Source: Microbulbifer guangxiensis
Lineage (GTDB): Bacteria > Pseudomonadota > Gammaproteobacteria > Pseudomonadales > Cellvibrionaceae
Direction: 5' to 3'
Length of the DNA stretch: 64,000 nt
NCBI RefSeq assembly: GCF_021729075.1
Contig: NZ_JAJSAQ010000003.1
Location: forward strand, 364,435-428,434
This document shows positions 11,201 through 17,986 of this stretch, piece by piece. Position 1 is the stretch's first letter; every line of letters starts with the position of its first letter. The notes under the pieces were generated by a model. That model was not told the DNA's origin. It ran no database searches and saw only the letters and a list, made by a program, of their open reading frames with translations. The position numbers and the translations under genes were made by a program.

Positions 11201-12537
11201 ACGCCTGGGGCCAGCGCCGCAATGCGCAGAGCTGGGAGGCACTCGTAAATGCCGACCTGGCCGGCTTCGACACCCGTCTGACTCCCCGCGGGTACACAGG
11301 GCACGAGATGCTGGACCAGGTGGGGCTAGTGCATATGAATGGGCGCATCTATGACGCACGACTCGGACGGCTTATGCAGGCAGACCCGTTCGTGCAGGCT
11401 GCGTCTGATACGCAGATGTTCAACCGGTATTCCTATGTGCGGAATAATCCGTTGAATGCTACGGATCCGAGTGGGTACTTCGTCTTTACTCTCGGTACCG
11501 CTCTATGGCTTGCGGCGGCAGAGGGGGTCAAATGGTATACCGTAGGCCTGATTATGGGGGCGGCAGGGTTTACTGACGCTATGGCGCAGGGAGCCTCGTT
11601 CAAGCAGGCGCTTAAATCTGGCGTGATCCAAGGTATTTCGGCGGCCGCATTTGCTGGTGTGGGGGAGTACTTTTCTGGAGTAGAAGCCGCGAACAACCAG
11701 CAATGGGCCGGATTCCTCGAAGCGACAGGGATGGAGACTGTTGGTCTGACCGCAGGTCAAACTGCCGCGAAGATGGCTGCGCATGCGCTAGTAGGCGGTG
11801 TAATGTCGATTATTCGGGGAGGTAAGTTTGGTCATGGATTTGCTAGTGCGGGGATTACCCAAGCATTTGCGGGTAAGATTGGAGGAATTGGTGGTAGTGC
11901 AACTACTTCTGGCTACTTTAGTGTTACAAATAGAGTCTTAAGAGTTACTGCTGCAGCTGTCATTGGTGGAACGACAACAAAGATTTCCGGCGGTAAGTTT
12001 TCCAATGGGGCGTTGTCGGCGGCCTTTTCTCGGGCTTTCAATGACGAACTTGCGCATCCTCCAGGGAGTGGGTGCTCGGTTCCAATGTCCTGTGCTGGAC
12101 ATCCGACCACAAGTGCGGGGGCATTGCTAGGTTATGCAGGTTATACGCTTGAAAAAAGTCAGCTTGGTCGTGTCGGTGTTACTGCGACGGGAAAATTCAA
12201 GTATTCCGTCATGGGCTGGGCAGGAAATCAATACGTAAAAATGCATGACATTGCTGAGTTCGGTAAAGGTCTTGGACCTTTAGCATTCGGCTTTGAATCG
12301 TATGGAAACTATATGTCATTTCGTAGTGGTGGTGATAAGGCGATATTTGCCATTGATCAGACAATGACAATAATTGGGATGCGGTTGCCATTGTTAGGTG
12401 CTGGGTACTCTTTGGCTCCAATAGTTGGACCTCAGGTTTTAGATGCTGCGATTAGGATCGGACCTCAGCCAACACTGTCGCACCCCGACAGATATGACGA
12501 TTTAAGAAATGCGATCGATGCTATGTACTTTGATTGA
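2257..12537 (+). CDS. Giant SpvB/Rhs-repeat protein with polymorphic-toxin-like C-terminus
   Basis: 3426 residues. Signal peptide 1-28 (cleavage after ASA). Fibronectin-III-like modules lie at about 150-680, a PQQ-like propeller at 799-952, a DUF4214-like helical segment at about 987-1105, and Asp-rich loops near 1130-1180. An SpvB-type domain starts at about 1214 (SYSIPLSLPAG, GNGLVGYGWGIGGLS). FG-GAP/VCBS-like DxNGDG repeats occupy about 1527-1902, YD/Rhs repeats about 2140-2970, and the Rhs-associated core about 3008-3074 (GRIYDARLGRLMQADP, YSYVRNNPLNATDPSGY). The C-terminal 352 residues include a GGKF-G-A-AF linker common in Rhs tails and a unique, more AT-rich hydrophobic end. In known Rhs/TcC proteins the shell encapsulates a C-terminal effector; toxin activity here is inferred. 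The Sec signal suggests surface display or secretion rather than T6SS loading, and no VgrG or PAAR gene is seen. Confidence 0.92.
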   Translation: MFGRDIVANRYVFLFGAVILSLANYASAWPPSLILSDDGYSLDGDYDVALSANTPAVPPEAGVKNVYRIYEKAENETKWRVIGAKVSSVSSSISISLSKGNGEYKYKGEVERYCEDNVLCAHFGQVGYESAETAEKTVIVDIPERPGNPIINSLPDSIEAEGGAYSIGWKPPTTGDFDYYLVQERRTGGASWCSGDNPYNTAGEHFGICYAKKVPVSSPRGYSVSSRSEGSYGYRVFACNALECGDPSPVESVSVQKIPAQDVVWRKPFTNEVLRVGQQKTLTVSVNGGGTAISSVRFYRNQVSDSGSYYIGVATDIDSSVDQCDNCYSLNWLSVAADTNKLIAVVMNEAGKESTKELPVTVDTNTPPEVGLDLDALPTKVFQGQVVTLVARARDLDGSIDTNRVEFLLDSDTNVIGSGTHIGVENGWHKFELEWTVPQAGSYSMGVRAYDSEAAPTQTFQQVTFEALQPPEPPATIDVTGITSGNEFSLRNGDTFTGDYYRVAWEAVAGATHYRLDEVHDGDFETSESYDAFAPVVTVPNRAHGHYLYRAVACNAAGCSDELEPPQWGPEFSVDVVRIAPQAPAGLRAGSLHPEFDITSRIALHWNAVTSAPEPRYYLLEEKPGGVDGSGSWTEVGRLSHSSEAEFAPHLAVSDRTPGIYSYRVNACNAETSCSTDGEIVTVQVVPPVLLSAEGACEGQCLRVAGSGLDPDAFFTLTNLRTGDQQLIEKSKVNWQPPVTDGPIEQRNLTTYAELPFSAVMRRAFEEQDGVHIAVEIPRGERAAVNAYGNKTVERLSQIDSSPTVGADGTVYVGSGSKVYALDPEDGSVRSGWPFFTQDVVKATPTIDSVNGNIYVGSLDGHLYALTPNGLEQWRVQTGGDLVASAVLDENRILYQGSMDGAIYAVQAQNGAVQWTYPAGAGIAETPVLAGNGTLYFTTVGSSQIHALGRGVLGPDQLVWESRDESLLADSMASLDWQPSERERPEYKMATRLYRLLLQPPLSLSRDVLTFWTSALVIGASPEEVAGAFLASDTGVANFPPTQNHAAFVDQLYERAFPGQGQPAFTHAGQLYTRNSLLDVMAGGASRADVAMLFAESVQYITATSELLNRSFEYMYVQDYSWAVFSCDEGDEYTRDCDSDDLPDYWEILYFGSDSVERGDSDADGDGVSNRDAFLAGIDPCANLCRNGVIAEAPSPALTPMLDSGELAISAQTGSLPGKFRVNEAGAASYSIPLSLPAGTAGVVPDISLNYSSQSGNGLVGYGWGIGGLSAVTRCRQTLGQDGQARPITWTAEDRFCLDGQRLLVVEGEYGEPGSRYRTEIDSFALMQAHGGEAGNPAYFTVERKDGSISYYGRDGDARQDTGQGTLSWAISTFEDSVGNRIEFIYASDGGQRVREIRYAYVSPGRSRDTGYGARVIFDYESRSDPIRGYTAGELLETRKRLTTVRIHNSSGSGMQEVRRYELGYLNYPADRLSRLERIRQCADELCQPDTIFDWRLPLPGSFAASASDSVTLSNQEDRVAVGTRPADINGDGRMDLIWLEPDFDPDGNGGSEVDYQWFKYVLAEDDGFGPELSVYREDDDTSRPYEWQMIDYNGDGRADLVTYLNDRKHWGIVVAQPDADGEWTLSGSPRYLPELTERNAKFLDLNGDGLADYLAGNNYRLLEPSASPSSSTYYRFSDSQVAKLDVDWDLVEFGGYQRRDSEDLSVRISSETSPADFNGDGILDPVALLRVTDNCYRDGAAGDAECEYHRGLMVMASSGVGDYGSYAFLGDVLTAEPVDINGDGLPDIVYRRGESGYYRINSGQQFGDEVSLGELPKHRQYFDYDNDGDNDLAWHDHEAGRLKIRRWHSLEQRFGEPESFLQTSRNENALHIFVDMNGDGVNDYIRVENDRAYLYPATEFRVPVNVVEKITNGLGAETDIAYGSLTSSGHYKRRDISPTTEERCESANYDDGRLGPRNGSLREWCRDYAVADLAKYYGYLNDPWEGEDRLGKLSPTLELMGPMYVVTRVDSSAPVAGDPESKSAVSYYYAQARVQAGGRGMLGFEQLTTVDEQTGVETTTTYRQDFPFQGYPQSTEVRSAQGHLLSESRNSWRLKNAGGTAWQENWPARARENGSGDLGPLQPWLERTEETSYELVQNGAAKGSVMKSVVTDNEYDSHGNPQSIVVTTSGSSDTFVTATTNEYGPGRSLSLGSGRTLSTFAELGRLTRTEVEHSRTVDGVADSELRISEFDYYTSGNWSGLLKEEVIEPDAEDATLTLTTTYTYDDFGNKTSITRSTEGEVSRSSYSFFKGGRGRYLEREENVYGQVIQRVEERNHLGQPVHVIDMAGVASFHQYDAFGRKVLDYSATGAHSITLLAAAGSHCPDGAAYQQVTRKAGGGESLTCFDVLARETRSATRGFDGQWVYADTEYDNLGRVTRKSEPYRGSPGAGQYWTAMKYDILGRITGTDMPGAVSNNGYGVDVHVEYRGYTTVTTNPEGHTKTETKNARGELVNVQDNLNGIIEYRYDAQGNLRFVTRRSADSGIVPVTEMRYDKLGRKVYMNDPDKGEWSYGYNGFGELAWQLDAKNQQVVNQYDQLGRLVRRIDYLEGGGVEGDTYWTYNNDPDWQYPLEGLAIPPGALENVMELESGFIQHHSYDAYGRTEITSTDQNMDEAGDEYVQRVTYDQYGRSFQQFDAAGDGFTSSATENRYNNFGYLEAVVDAEVINQASAVNYYTVLEMDERGNVTRSVQGNGVTTVREYAPATGRLERQTASVLGVSQVQDLSYEWDNLGNLESRHERSGNKDLFEDFDYDGLNRLRSAQVSGRVAQTVEYDGFGNIEYKSDVGHYLYGDECATGYGLGAICETTDGVAYHYDASGNMISDSSGRRLQYSTFDKPVLIQKGGHTTEFKYGPDRSRYLRVDTDNNGIRTETRYIGNVEKITRSDGFRETKRYLPGGAIVTLMIDSDGSNRRASRYLHKDHLGSIDMITDSSGTVLQEMSFDAWGQRRNAQSWEALVNADLAGFDTRLTPRGYTGHEMLDQVGLVHMNGRIYDARLGRLMQADPFVQAASDTQMFNRYSYVRNNPLNATDPSGYFVFTLGTALWLAAAEGVKWYTVGLIMGAAGFTDAMAQGASFKQALKSGVIQGISAAAFAGVGEYFSGVEAANNQQWAGFLEATGMETVGLTAGQTAAKMAAHALVGGVMSIIRGGKFGHGFASAGITQAFAGKIGGIGGSATTSGYFSVTNRVLRVTAAAVIGGTTTKISGGKFSNGALSAAFSRAFNDELAHPPGSGCSVPMSCAGHPTTSAGALLGYAGYTLEKSQLGRVGVTATGKFKYSVMGWAGNQYVKMHDIAEFGKGLGPLAFGFESYGNYMSFRSGGDKAIFAIDQTMTIIGMRLPLLGAGYSLAPIVGPQVLDAAIRIGPQPTLSHPDRYDDLRNAIDAMYFD

Positions 12538-12560
12538 ATTTTATTTCATGGGTTAGTATG

Positions 12561-12567
12561 AAGGAGG
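12561..12567 (+). promoter_or_regulatory. Shine-Dalgarno deciding a TTG start
   Basis: AAGGAGG sits 6 nt before a TTG at 12574, and no ATG in that frame has a comparable site. This supports translation of the small membrane protein just after the Rhs gene. Confidence 0.7.
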
Positions 12568-12573
12568 TGGTGA

Positions 12574-12996
12574 TTGAAAAATGTCTCGTCTATTTTTAGA
12601 TACTCATTTTTATTCTATGCGCTTTGTCGATTTAGCTCATCAAAATGGGGGGGGGGTAGGAGTTTCCCCCATGTGTGGGCAGTATCAATTCTTTGCGTTC
12701 TAGTTTCATTTTTCTTTATGACCCTGGATATGTTTTTTGCCAAGAATAGTATATTTGATGCTTCTGGGTTTCTCGCGTCGCTACCGTGGACTGGTTATTT
12801 GGGGAGAGTTTGGCCATTTTTAGTTATAGTTGTGTTTAATTTTTGGTTCTTCTTTCGTGGTGAGAAATGGAAGAGTTACTTGGAGTTCTATGATGGAATA
12901 GATGAAAAGGTAAGGCGTTTAGGGTATTTGTTAGCTTTCTTATTTATTGGCTCTCTTCTAATCTTTCACATTTTTCAGATTCTGACATTTACATAG
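12574..12996 (+). CDS. Small three-TM protein downstream of Rhs, candidate immunity protein
   Basis: 140 residues with predicted membrane segments at about 34-55, 78-95 and 116-137. I recognise no family. It starts at TTG with a strong Shine-Dalgarno, 36 bp after the Rhs stop, in the same AT-rich stretch as the Rhs C-terminus. Cognate immunity genes usually sit directly downstream of Rhs effector tails, and membrane immunity proteins often protect against membrane-active toxins; that role is inferred. A run of ten G (12647-12656) at codons 25-28 would frameshift the gene on slippage, so expression may be phase-variable. Confidence 0.6.
   Translation: MKNVSSIFRYSFLFYALCRFSSSKWGGGRSFPHVWAVSILCVLVSFFFMTLDMFFAKNSIFDASGFLASLPWTGYLGRVWPFLVIVVFNFWFFFRGEKWKSYLEFYDGIDEKVRRLGYLLAFLFIGSLLIFHIFQILTFT
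12647..12656 (+). repeat. G10 homopolymer inside a coding region
   Basis: Ten consecutive G in an otherwise AT-rich gene. A one-base change would truncate or alter the small membrane protein; tracts of this length are typical of contingency loci. Confidence 0.75.
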
Positions 12997-13401
12997 AATA
13001 GTAGGAGTCAAGGCTTTCGATTTGACGCTGTGTCCTTTTTTAAGTCTGCCGATGCCTATTCTTAGTCAAAACAAGCATAAATGAAGTTTCATCTGATCTT
13101 AAATTCCTTGCTGGCGTATTAGTTTATTAATAAATCTGGCTTATTTTATATGTTTTAAGTTGGTTGTGATTTTCACGTTTTTTTTGTTTAGTTGTTCAAG
13201 CTTGGTTTGATTATTATGGCTTTGGCTTTGGCTTTGGCTTTGGCTTTGGCTTTGGCTTTGGCTTTGGCTTTGGCTTTGGCTTTGGCTTTGGCTTTCGCTT
13301 TCGCTAGGTTGGGGTGTGTGCAGTGGGGGAGAGTATAAGTTTTAGTGAGATAGGTCCCGGGCGTACGTAAGGCTTCTCTGGAGTGGGTAAGGGGGCTTCT
13401 T
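12997..13401. other. AT-rich intergenic stretch
   Basis: Apart from the hexanucleotide microsatellite I see no gene, tRNA or clear terminator here. Base composition matches the Rhs tail and its small partner, as expected for an exchangeable toxin/immunity module. Confidence 0.5.
13216..13304 (+). repeat. Hexanucleotide microsatellite (GGCTTT)n
   Basis: About 13 perfect GGCTTT units (13218-13295) followed by CGCTTT variants. On the plus strand it lies inside a 40-codon open frame (ATG 13216, TAA 13336) encoding alternating Ala-Leu; I see no ribosome binding site for it. On the minus strand it reads Lys-Ala repeats. Unit-number changes keep frame, so spacing or promoter effects are more likely than on/off switching. 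Confidence 0.9.
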
Positions 13402-13662
13402 TTGGGATGCAATTTTGTGAAAGAGTTGTTGAGTGCATTTCAGATTAAAATTAAAGCATCTCGGCAGCTAATTGCATTTGGTTTTATTGCGCTTTTTATC
13501 GGTTTTATCGATTTTTTATTTGCAGATAATGGTTTCACGGTTGTCGGAACTTCAATGGGTTTTGTGGCGATTGCGGCTTTTTTTTATGTTGTTATAAGTG
13601 GCCAAGCTTATTGTTATAAAAATCTTAAAGAAAAAGGGAGTGGAAGAGGCTTGGACGAATAG
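13402..13662 (+). CDS. Small two-TM hypothetical protein
   Basis: 86 residues with hydrophobic segments at about 24-42 and 49-70 and a charged C-terminus. The only start giving the full length is TTG at 13402, with a weak GGGGGC upstream; GTG at 13417 is an alternative. Family unknown. It follows the Rhs gene and the first small membrane protein with no other gene between, so it may be a second immunity-type or orphan gene of the Rhs module. Expression is uncertain. Confidence 0.35.
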   Translation: MGCNFVKELLSAFQIKIKASRQLIAFGFIALFIGFIDFLFADNGFTVVGTSMGFVAIAAFFYVVISGQAYCYKNLKEKGSGRGLDE

Positions 13663-13965
13663 CGGGATAAGGAGAGCCGGAGGAGAAATAAATCTGAAGT
13701 TTTTCTCTGTTTCTAGTCACTCATCGCTCAGAAAACGGTTGATAAACAAGGGCGTATTGTGTCTATTGATGATTGTCTGCTGTCCAGCGAGCCGAGGTGT
13801 TTACTATTTTGGTAAACCCTTGAGCTGCAAACCGCTGGCGTGCGTCGACGCATCCTTGATACGGATATGCCTGAAGATCACCGCTGAAGCGCTTGAATAT
13901 ATTGAGCAAGCGCTCGAGCGGAATCTTCCCCTAGATCAAGAAACGGGATTTTGGCTAGTTCCATT

Positions 13966-14092
13966 CGTCATGCCGGCGTGGTCACGCATCCAGAGGCCAC
14001 GAATCTTGTGTCACCTCCGCAACTGGATCCCGGATCAAGCCCGGGATGACGACGGAGGGTTTTCCTCGCACTCTCGTCATGCCGGCGCAGGC
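13966..14092. repeat. REP-like palindromes (3 copies)
   Basis: GTCATGCCGGCG-type and CCCGGATCAAGCCCGGG-type hairpins in alternating orientation. The stretch between the 86-residue ORF and 14259 otherwise holds only one multi-arm element and no supportable gene. Confidence 0.75.
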
Positions 14093-14138
14093 CGGTATCC
14101 AGAGACCACGAAAGCTTCTATTTCCTCCGCAACAGGAT

Positions 14139-14213
14139 GACACGGCGCAGAGACGTCTGCCCTGCGGGTCAATCGCAGGCGATTGCTCACTCCGGCGTTT
14201 ACGCCTCCGTGTC
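14139..14213 (+). repeat. 75-nt multi-arm palindromic element, copy 1
   Basis: Closed by GACACGG (14139-14145) and CCGTGTC (14207-14213). Inside are a variant first arm (GCAGA-GACG-TCTGC), a CCCTGCGGG mini-hairpin, CAATCGC-AG-GCGATTG, and GGCGT-TT-ACGCC. The sequence of the first arm differs from the other copies yet still pairs, which argues that structure is conserved. Confidence 0.75.
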
Positions 14214-14259
14214 GGGATTGAGTTCGTGATGACTTCAGAAGGCTTTTCTCACCGAGCCA

Positions 14260-14643
14260 TCACGCCAGCTGCACAACACCATCAACTAACCAGGCCTCAG
14301 CATCGTCTTCCTCGTCCAGGTCAAACGCCTTGATTTCCAGGCCCGGTAACAGCTTGCCCTCAAGTTCGGCAACCGTCTGCAGCCAGTCGGTGTCCGTCAC
14401 TATCGCCACGCGGTCATAGCGGGCCATGGTGCGCAGCAGCTCGGGAAGGCGGGAGAGTTTGATCACCATGGCGCCGAAACTCGGCAGGTGAAAATCGCGG
14501 ATTTGATACAGCATCCTGCCCTCGTCGATACCCTGCGACAGCAGGACAAATTCATCCAGGGCCTTTTCCATTTCCTTGCCGTTCAGATCGCCGGCAAACT
14601 CGATATCGAGCCGGTTCTCGCCAGTCTTCTTGATGCTCAGCAT
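14260..14643 (-). CDS. SpoIIAA-like (STAS/SEC14-type) protein
   Basis: 127 residues from the ATG at 14643, which has GAGGA 7 nt upstream; an ORF extension to 14697 exists but lacks such a site. The pattern (LDIEFAGDLNGKEMEKALDE, then alternating strands and helices with YDRVAIVTDTDW) fits the SpoIIAA-like family PF11964, small cytoplasmic single-domain proteins of unclear role, possibly lipid or protein binding. It has no phosphorylatable anti-sigma-antagonist context. It is isolated between repeats and the protease terminator. Confidence 0.75.
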   Translation of the reverse strand: MLSIKKTGENRLDIEFAGDLNGKEMEKALDEFVLLSQGIDEGRMLYQIRDFHLPSFGAMVIKLSRLPELLRTMARYDRVAIVTDTDWLQTVAELEGKLLPGLEIKAFDLDEEDDAEAWLVDGVVQLA

Positions 14644-14743
14644 GTCATCTTCCTCGGTTGATGATGGTGATGGTAGCGACATACCCATCGATGGCATTGA
14701 TCTTGATCAACTGGGTAGTTTGTACCAGATCAGGGTCGCCATG

Positions 14744-14766
14744 AAAAAGGGGCGCATTGCGCCCCT
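14744..14766 (-). terminator. Rho-independent terminator of the S8 protease
   Basis: Read on the minus strand: GGGGCGC-AAT-GCGCCCC followed by TTTTT, 26 nt after the protease stop. Confidence 0.85.
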
Positions 14767-14791
14767 GTGTTTACCTCACGACCTCACCGAA

Positions 14792-16768
14792 TCAGTTGCT
14801 GCTCCAGTAAGCATCCAGCTGCACACCGCTGGCGCCGCGCTTGCGGGCCTCGACACCGATATGCCAGGTGCCCGCGGCCGGGTTGCTGATGGTGCACGCT
14901 TCGTCGTTACCGCCACCGCCGTCCTTGCAGTCGTAGGTTGAGCCGTTGGGTGCCGCGCCGAAGCGCACATACAGCTCGACATTGCCACTGCCGCCCGAGG
15001 TACTGACATCCAGACTGGTGGCGCCGGCCGGTACTTCGATGGTGAAGTACTGCCATTCGTCACGGCCAAAGTTCAGGTTGGTCTGGGTGAAGCCATCGCT
15101 GGTCGGACCACCGCTGCCGTCGGTGACGGTGACAGACTGGGTGTCGCTGTCGGTCGCGCCATCGTCATCGGTCACGGTCAGGGTCACCGAATAGGTGCCG
15201 GCACTGGCATAAGAGTAAGTCGGGTTCTGGTCGGTGGAGCTGCCGCCATCACCGAAGTCCCAGCTGTAACTCACGATACTGCCGTCGCTGTCCGAACTGG
15301 CATCGGTAAATGTCACGAACAGGTCGCTGGCACTAAAGCTGAAGGCCGCGGTGGGAGCCTGGTTCGTCGGTGTTCCACCACCGCCGCCAACGGCATCGAT
15401 GGCCGCACTGGCATCGATGATGCCGGCACCACAACCGCCGCTACAGGCGCCGGGGAGTGGTCGTGCGGTGGATTTCAGGACGCTTTCTACCTGCGCTGGG
15501 GTCAGGCTGCTGTCTGTGGCATACATCAGCGCTGCGGCACCGGAAACGTGTGGCGCCGACATGGAAGTACCCTGGTAATACACATAGGCTTCGTTGCCGG
15601 GGCTGGACGTGCCGTCATTCAGTGTGGAAGCCACGCCGTGATCGCTGGCGTACTGCACGTCGCCACCGGGTGCGCTCACATCCACGATGGAACCGAAGTT
15701 GGAGTAATAGGCGCGGGCGCCGAAGCGTTCGGTCGCTGCCACCGAGATGACGTTGTTACAGCTGGCGGGGCGGAAGCCGGAGGCATCTGCATCGCTGTTG
15801 CCCGCACTCACCACCACAGTCGCACCGTTGGCCACCGCGGTATCGATTGCCGCCTGGTAAGTGGAGTCACAGGCGCCACTGCCGCCCAGGCTCATATTGA
15901 TTACCTGCGCGGGGTTGGAGTTGACCGGTACGCCGGCAACACTGCCGCCGGAAGCCCAGACAATACCGTCGGCAATATCCGACAGGTAACCGCCGCATTT
16001 ACCCAGCACGCGCACCGGGACCACCTTCGCATCGAATGCGACACCGGCCACGCCCTTGTTGTTGTCGGTCACCGCCGCGATGGTGCCGGCCACATGGGTG
16101 CCGTGCCAGCTGCTGTTCTGGGACGGGCTCAAGAAGCCACACTCGTTGAAGCTCACTGCATCACCCGGGTCGCTGGCATCGCCATCGCGCCCGTCGCCGT
16201 CGTTGGAGACGAAGGTATCACTGATAAAGTCGTACCCGGCGAGCATGTTGGCATCCAGGTCCGAGTGGTACACATAGCCGGTATCCAGCACGGCCACGGT
16301 CGCGCCGGCGCCGGTCTGTTTGTCCCAGGCCGCTTCCAGGTTGATGCCACCGGTGGCCTCAAAGTAGTGCCACTGCACGTTGTAGTAGGTGTCGTTGGGC
16401 ACGAACTGCGGCTGCATCAGCGCATCTTCCTCCACCGAGACCACATTCGGGTCGGCCTCCAGCGCAGCCATAAACCGATCCAGCTGCGCCGCCGGCAGTC
16501 GCTGGGCCAGCTTGTATACCTGCCGGTCGCGCAGGGCCATGCCGCGCACGTGGTTCAGGTTCACGCCGCCGCGGGCACCAAACGCCTTGGCCTGTGCGGG
16601 CCAGTCGCGCTGTTGCGTATCCGCATACTGGACGATGATGCGCTGCGGCACATTGGAAACATCCTTGGTGGCCGCAGACGTCACGGCCTGGCTGCTGGCA
16701 GCGGCAGCGCCGAGGGTGGCGGCGAGCGCGGCAGCAGCGATACGGGACCCCTTCAGAATGGATTTCAT
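14792..16768 (-). CDS. Exported subtilisin-like S8 serine protease with PKD and PPC domains
   Basis: 658 residues from the ATG at 16768, preceded by GGAGAAG; an upstream ORF extension has no signal-like start. Signal peptide about 1-28. Inhibitor/propeptide region about 40-120 (RIIVQY...VSVEED). Catalytic domain about 130-495 with Asp162 (AVLDTG), His222 (HGTHVAG) and Ser402 (GTSMSAPH), the complete triad. A PKD domain (about 505-590, WDFGDG, YSYASAGTYSVTLTV) and a bacterial pre-peptidase C-terminal (PPC) domain to the end follow. Such enzymes are secreted degradative proteases whose C-terminal modules are usually trimmed. Monocistronic, with its own terminator. Confidence 0.95.
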   Translation of the reverse strand: MKSILKGSRIAAAALAATLGAAAASSQAVTSAATKDVSNVPQRIIVQYADTQQRDWPAQAKAFGARGGVNLNHVRGMALRDRQVYKLAQRLPAAQLDRFMAALEADPNVVSVEEDALMQPQFVPNDTYYNVQWHYFEATGGINLEAAWDKQTGAGATVAVLDTGYVYHSDLDANMLAGYDFISDTFVSNDGDGRDGDASDPGDAVSFNECGFLSPSQNSSWHGTHVAGTIAAVTDNNKGVAGVAFDAKVVPVRVLGKCGGYLSDIADGIVWASGGSVAGVPVNSNPAQVINMSLGGSGACDSTYQAAIDTAVANGATVVVSAGNSDADASGFRPASCNNVISVAATERFGARAYYSNFGSIVDVSAPGGDVQYASDHGVASTLNDGTSSPGNEAYVYYQGTSMSAPHVSGAAALMYATDSSLTPAQVESVLKSTARPLPGACSGGCGAGIIDASAAIDAVGGGGGTPTNQAPTAAFSFSASDLFVTFTDASSDSDGSIVSYSWDFGDGGSSTDQNPTYSYASAGTYSVTLTVTDDDGATDSDTQSVTVTDGSGGPTSDGFTQTNLNFGRDEWQYFTIEVPAGATSLDVSTSGGSGNVELYVRFGAAPNGSTYDCKDGGGGNDEACTISNPAAGTWHIGVEARKRGASGVQLDAYWSSN

Positions 16769-17087
16769 TCTTATTCTTCTCCTTGGGTTTGCATTGGAGT
16801 GGGTGGTGGGCAGGGGCACCGGTCCCGCGGTTGGCAGGTGGCGTCCATGCCTCTGGTGTTGCCCGGGCACTCACCGGCCGAGGACGCAGGCGGTGAGCCC
16901 CGGTGAGAGACACCGGCTCCCAAACAATTTTCCAATGCGGCCCCAAGCGCAAGCGGTTAACGTCAGAACTGAGAGGCCGCTAGCAAGAGCAGGTAGAACC
17001 AGCTGACAGGTGGGGTGAGGCTGTCGTGGGATTCTTTTTGCAGCTAGGCCGATAAGCTGTGACGGTCCCTGAGTTCGGTGCGTGTTT

Positions 17088-17745
17088 CCAGCGCAGTGGA
17101 CTCTGGACCCCGGATCAGGTCCGGGGTGACGACGGAAGTAGAAATTCCCCCCCCTGTCGTCATGCCGGCGCAGGCCGGTATCCACAACCCTCCAGGCTTC
17201 TGTCACCCCCGTAACTGGACCCCGGACCAAGCCCGGGGTGACGATGGAGGTTATTTCGGTGTCATGTGGTCCGGCGACCCCTCCGCCGTCATGCTGGCGC
17301 AGGCCGGCATCCAGTGTTGTGGTTCGGTCAGCGTGCTGTTTGGTGTCGCCGCTCAGTGGTTTGTGGATCCCGGATCAAGTCCGGGGTGACGACAGAGGTT
17401 ATTGCCATTTCACGTGGCCGGGCCACTCCTCCGACGTCATGCCGGCGTAGGCCGGTATCCAGTGTTGTGGTTCAGTCTGCGTGCTGTTTGGTGTCATCGC
17501 TCGGTGGTGTCTGGACCCCGGATCAAGTCCGGGATGACGACGGAAGTAGAAATTCCCCCCTGTCGTCATGCCGGCGCAGGCCGGTATCCAGTGTTGTGGT
17601 TCAGTCTGCGTGCTGTTTGGTGTCGTCGCTCAGTGGTTTGTGGACCCCGGATCATGTCCGGGGTGACGACAGAGGTTATTGCCATTTCACGTGGCCGGGC
17701 CACTCCTCCGTCGTCATACCGGCGCAGGCCGGTATCTAGGTTCCG
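17088..17745. repeat. REP-like tandem array, about 10 hairpins
   Basis: Alternating CGTCATGCCGGCGCAGGCCGG-type and CTGGACCCCGGATCAAGTCC-type hairpins. From about 17288 linkers are also repeated (TGTTGTGGTTCAGTCTGCGT followed by GCTGTTTGGTGTC), giving a unit of about 147 bp. Together with 16769-17087 and 17746-17986 this fills the 1.2-kb space between the protease and manC; I see no gene there. Confidence 0.85.
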
Positions 17746-17986
17746 CAGGGCTATCTGCTACCGGGGTAACAGGATCCCGCTTTGAGTGCTGGATGACAGC
17801 AGCGGTAACCACAGCCTCTCTGTCATGCCAGAACAAACCAGACCCGGCTGCCATCGAAGTAACTCCTCACCCGCACGTGCAATCCCCGCACCATTCAGTA
17901 AACTAGGCGCCCTAATACGCGAATTGCGCTTTCGGTCAAAAAAAATTCAGCGCAATCTTCCAGAGAAGTAAAAAGAAGGTAATGGC

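Noticed and set aside
13188..13412. Minus-strand frame with Lys-Ala repeats
   Set aside because: It is only the reverse reading of the GGCTTT microsatellite and has no start signals.
13598..14140. 180-codon plus-strand frame after the small membrane protein
   Set aside because: Half of it is REP sequence, it overlaps another frame, and no family or start signal is seen.
17078..17785. Open frames across REP arrays translating to PAQAGIQ- and RRPVSS-type peptides
   Set aside because: These are well-known artefacts of reading REP palindromes; no ribosome sites or domains. The same holds for frames at 51053-52154, 48369-48644 and 62567-62897.
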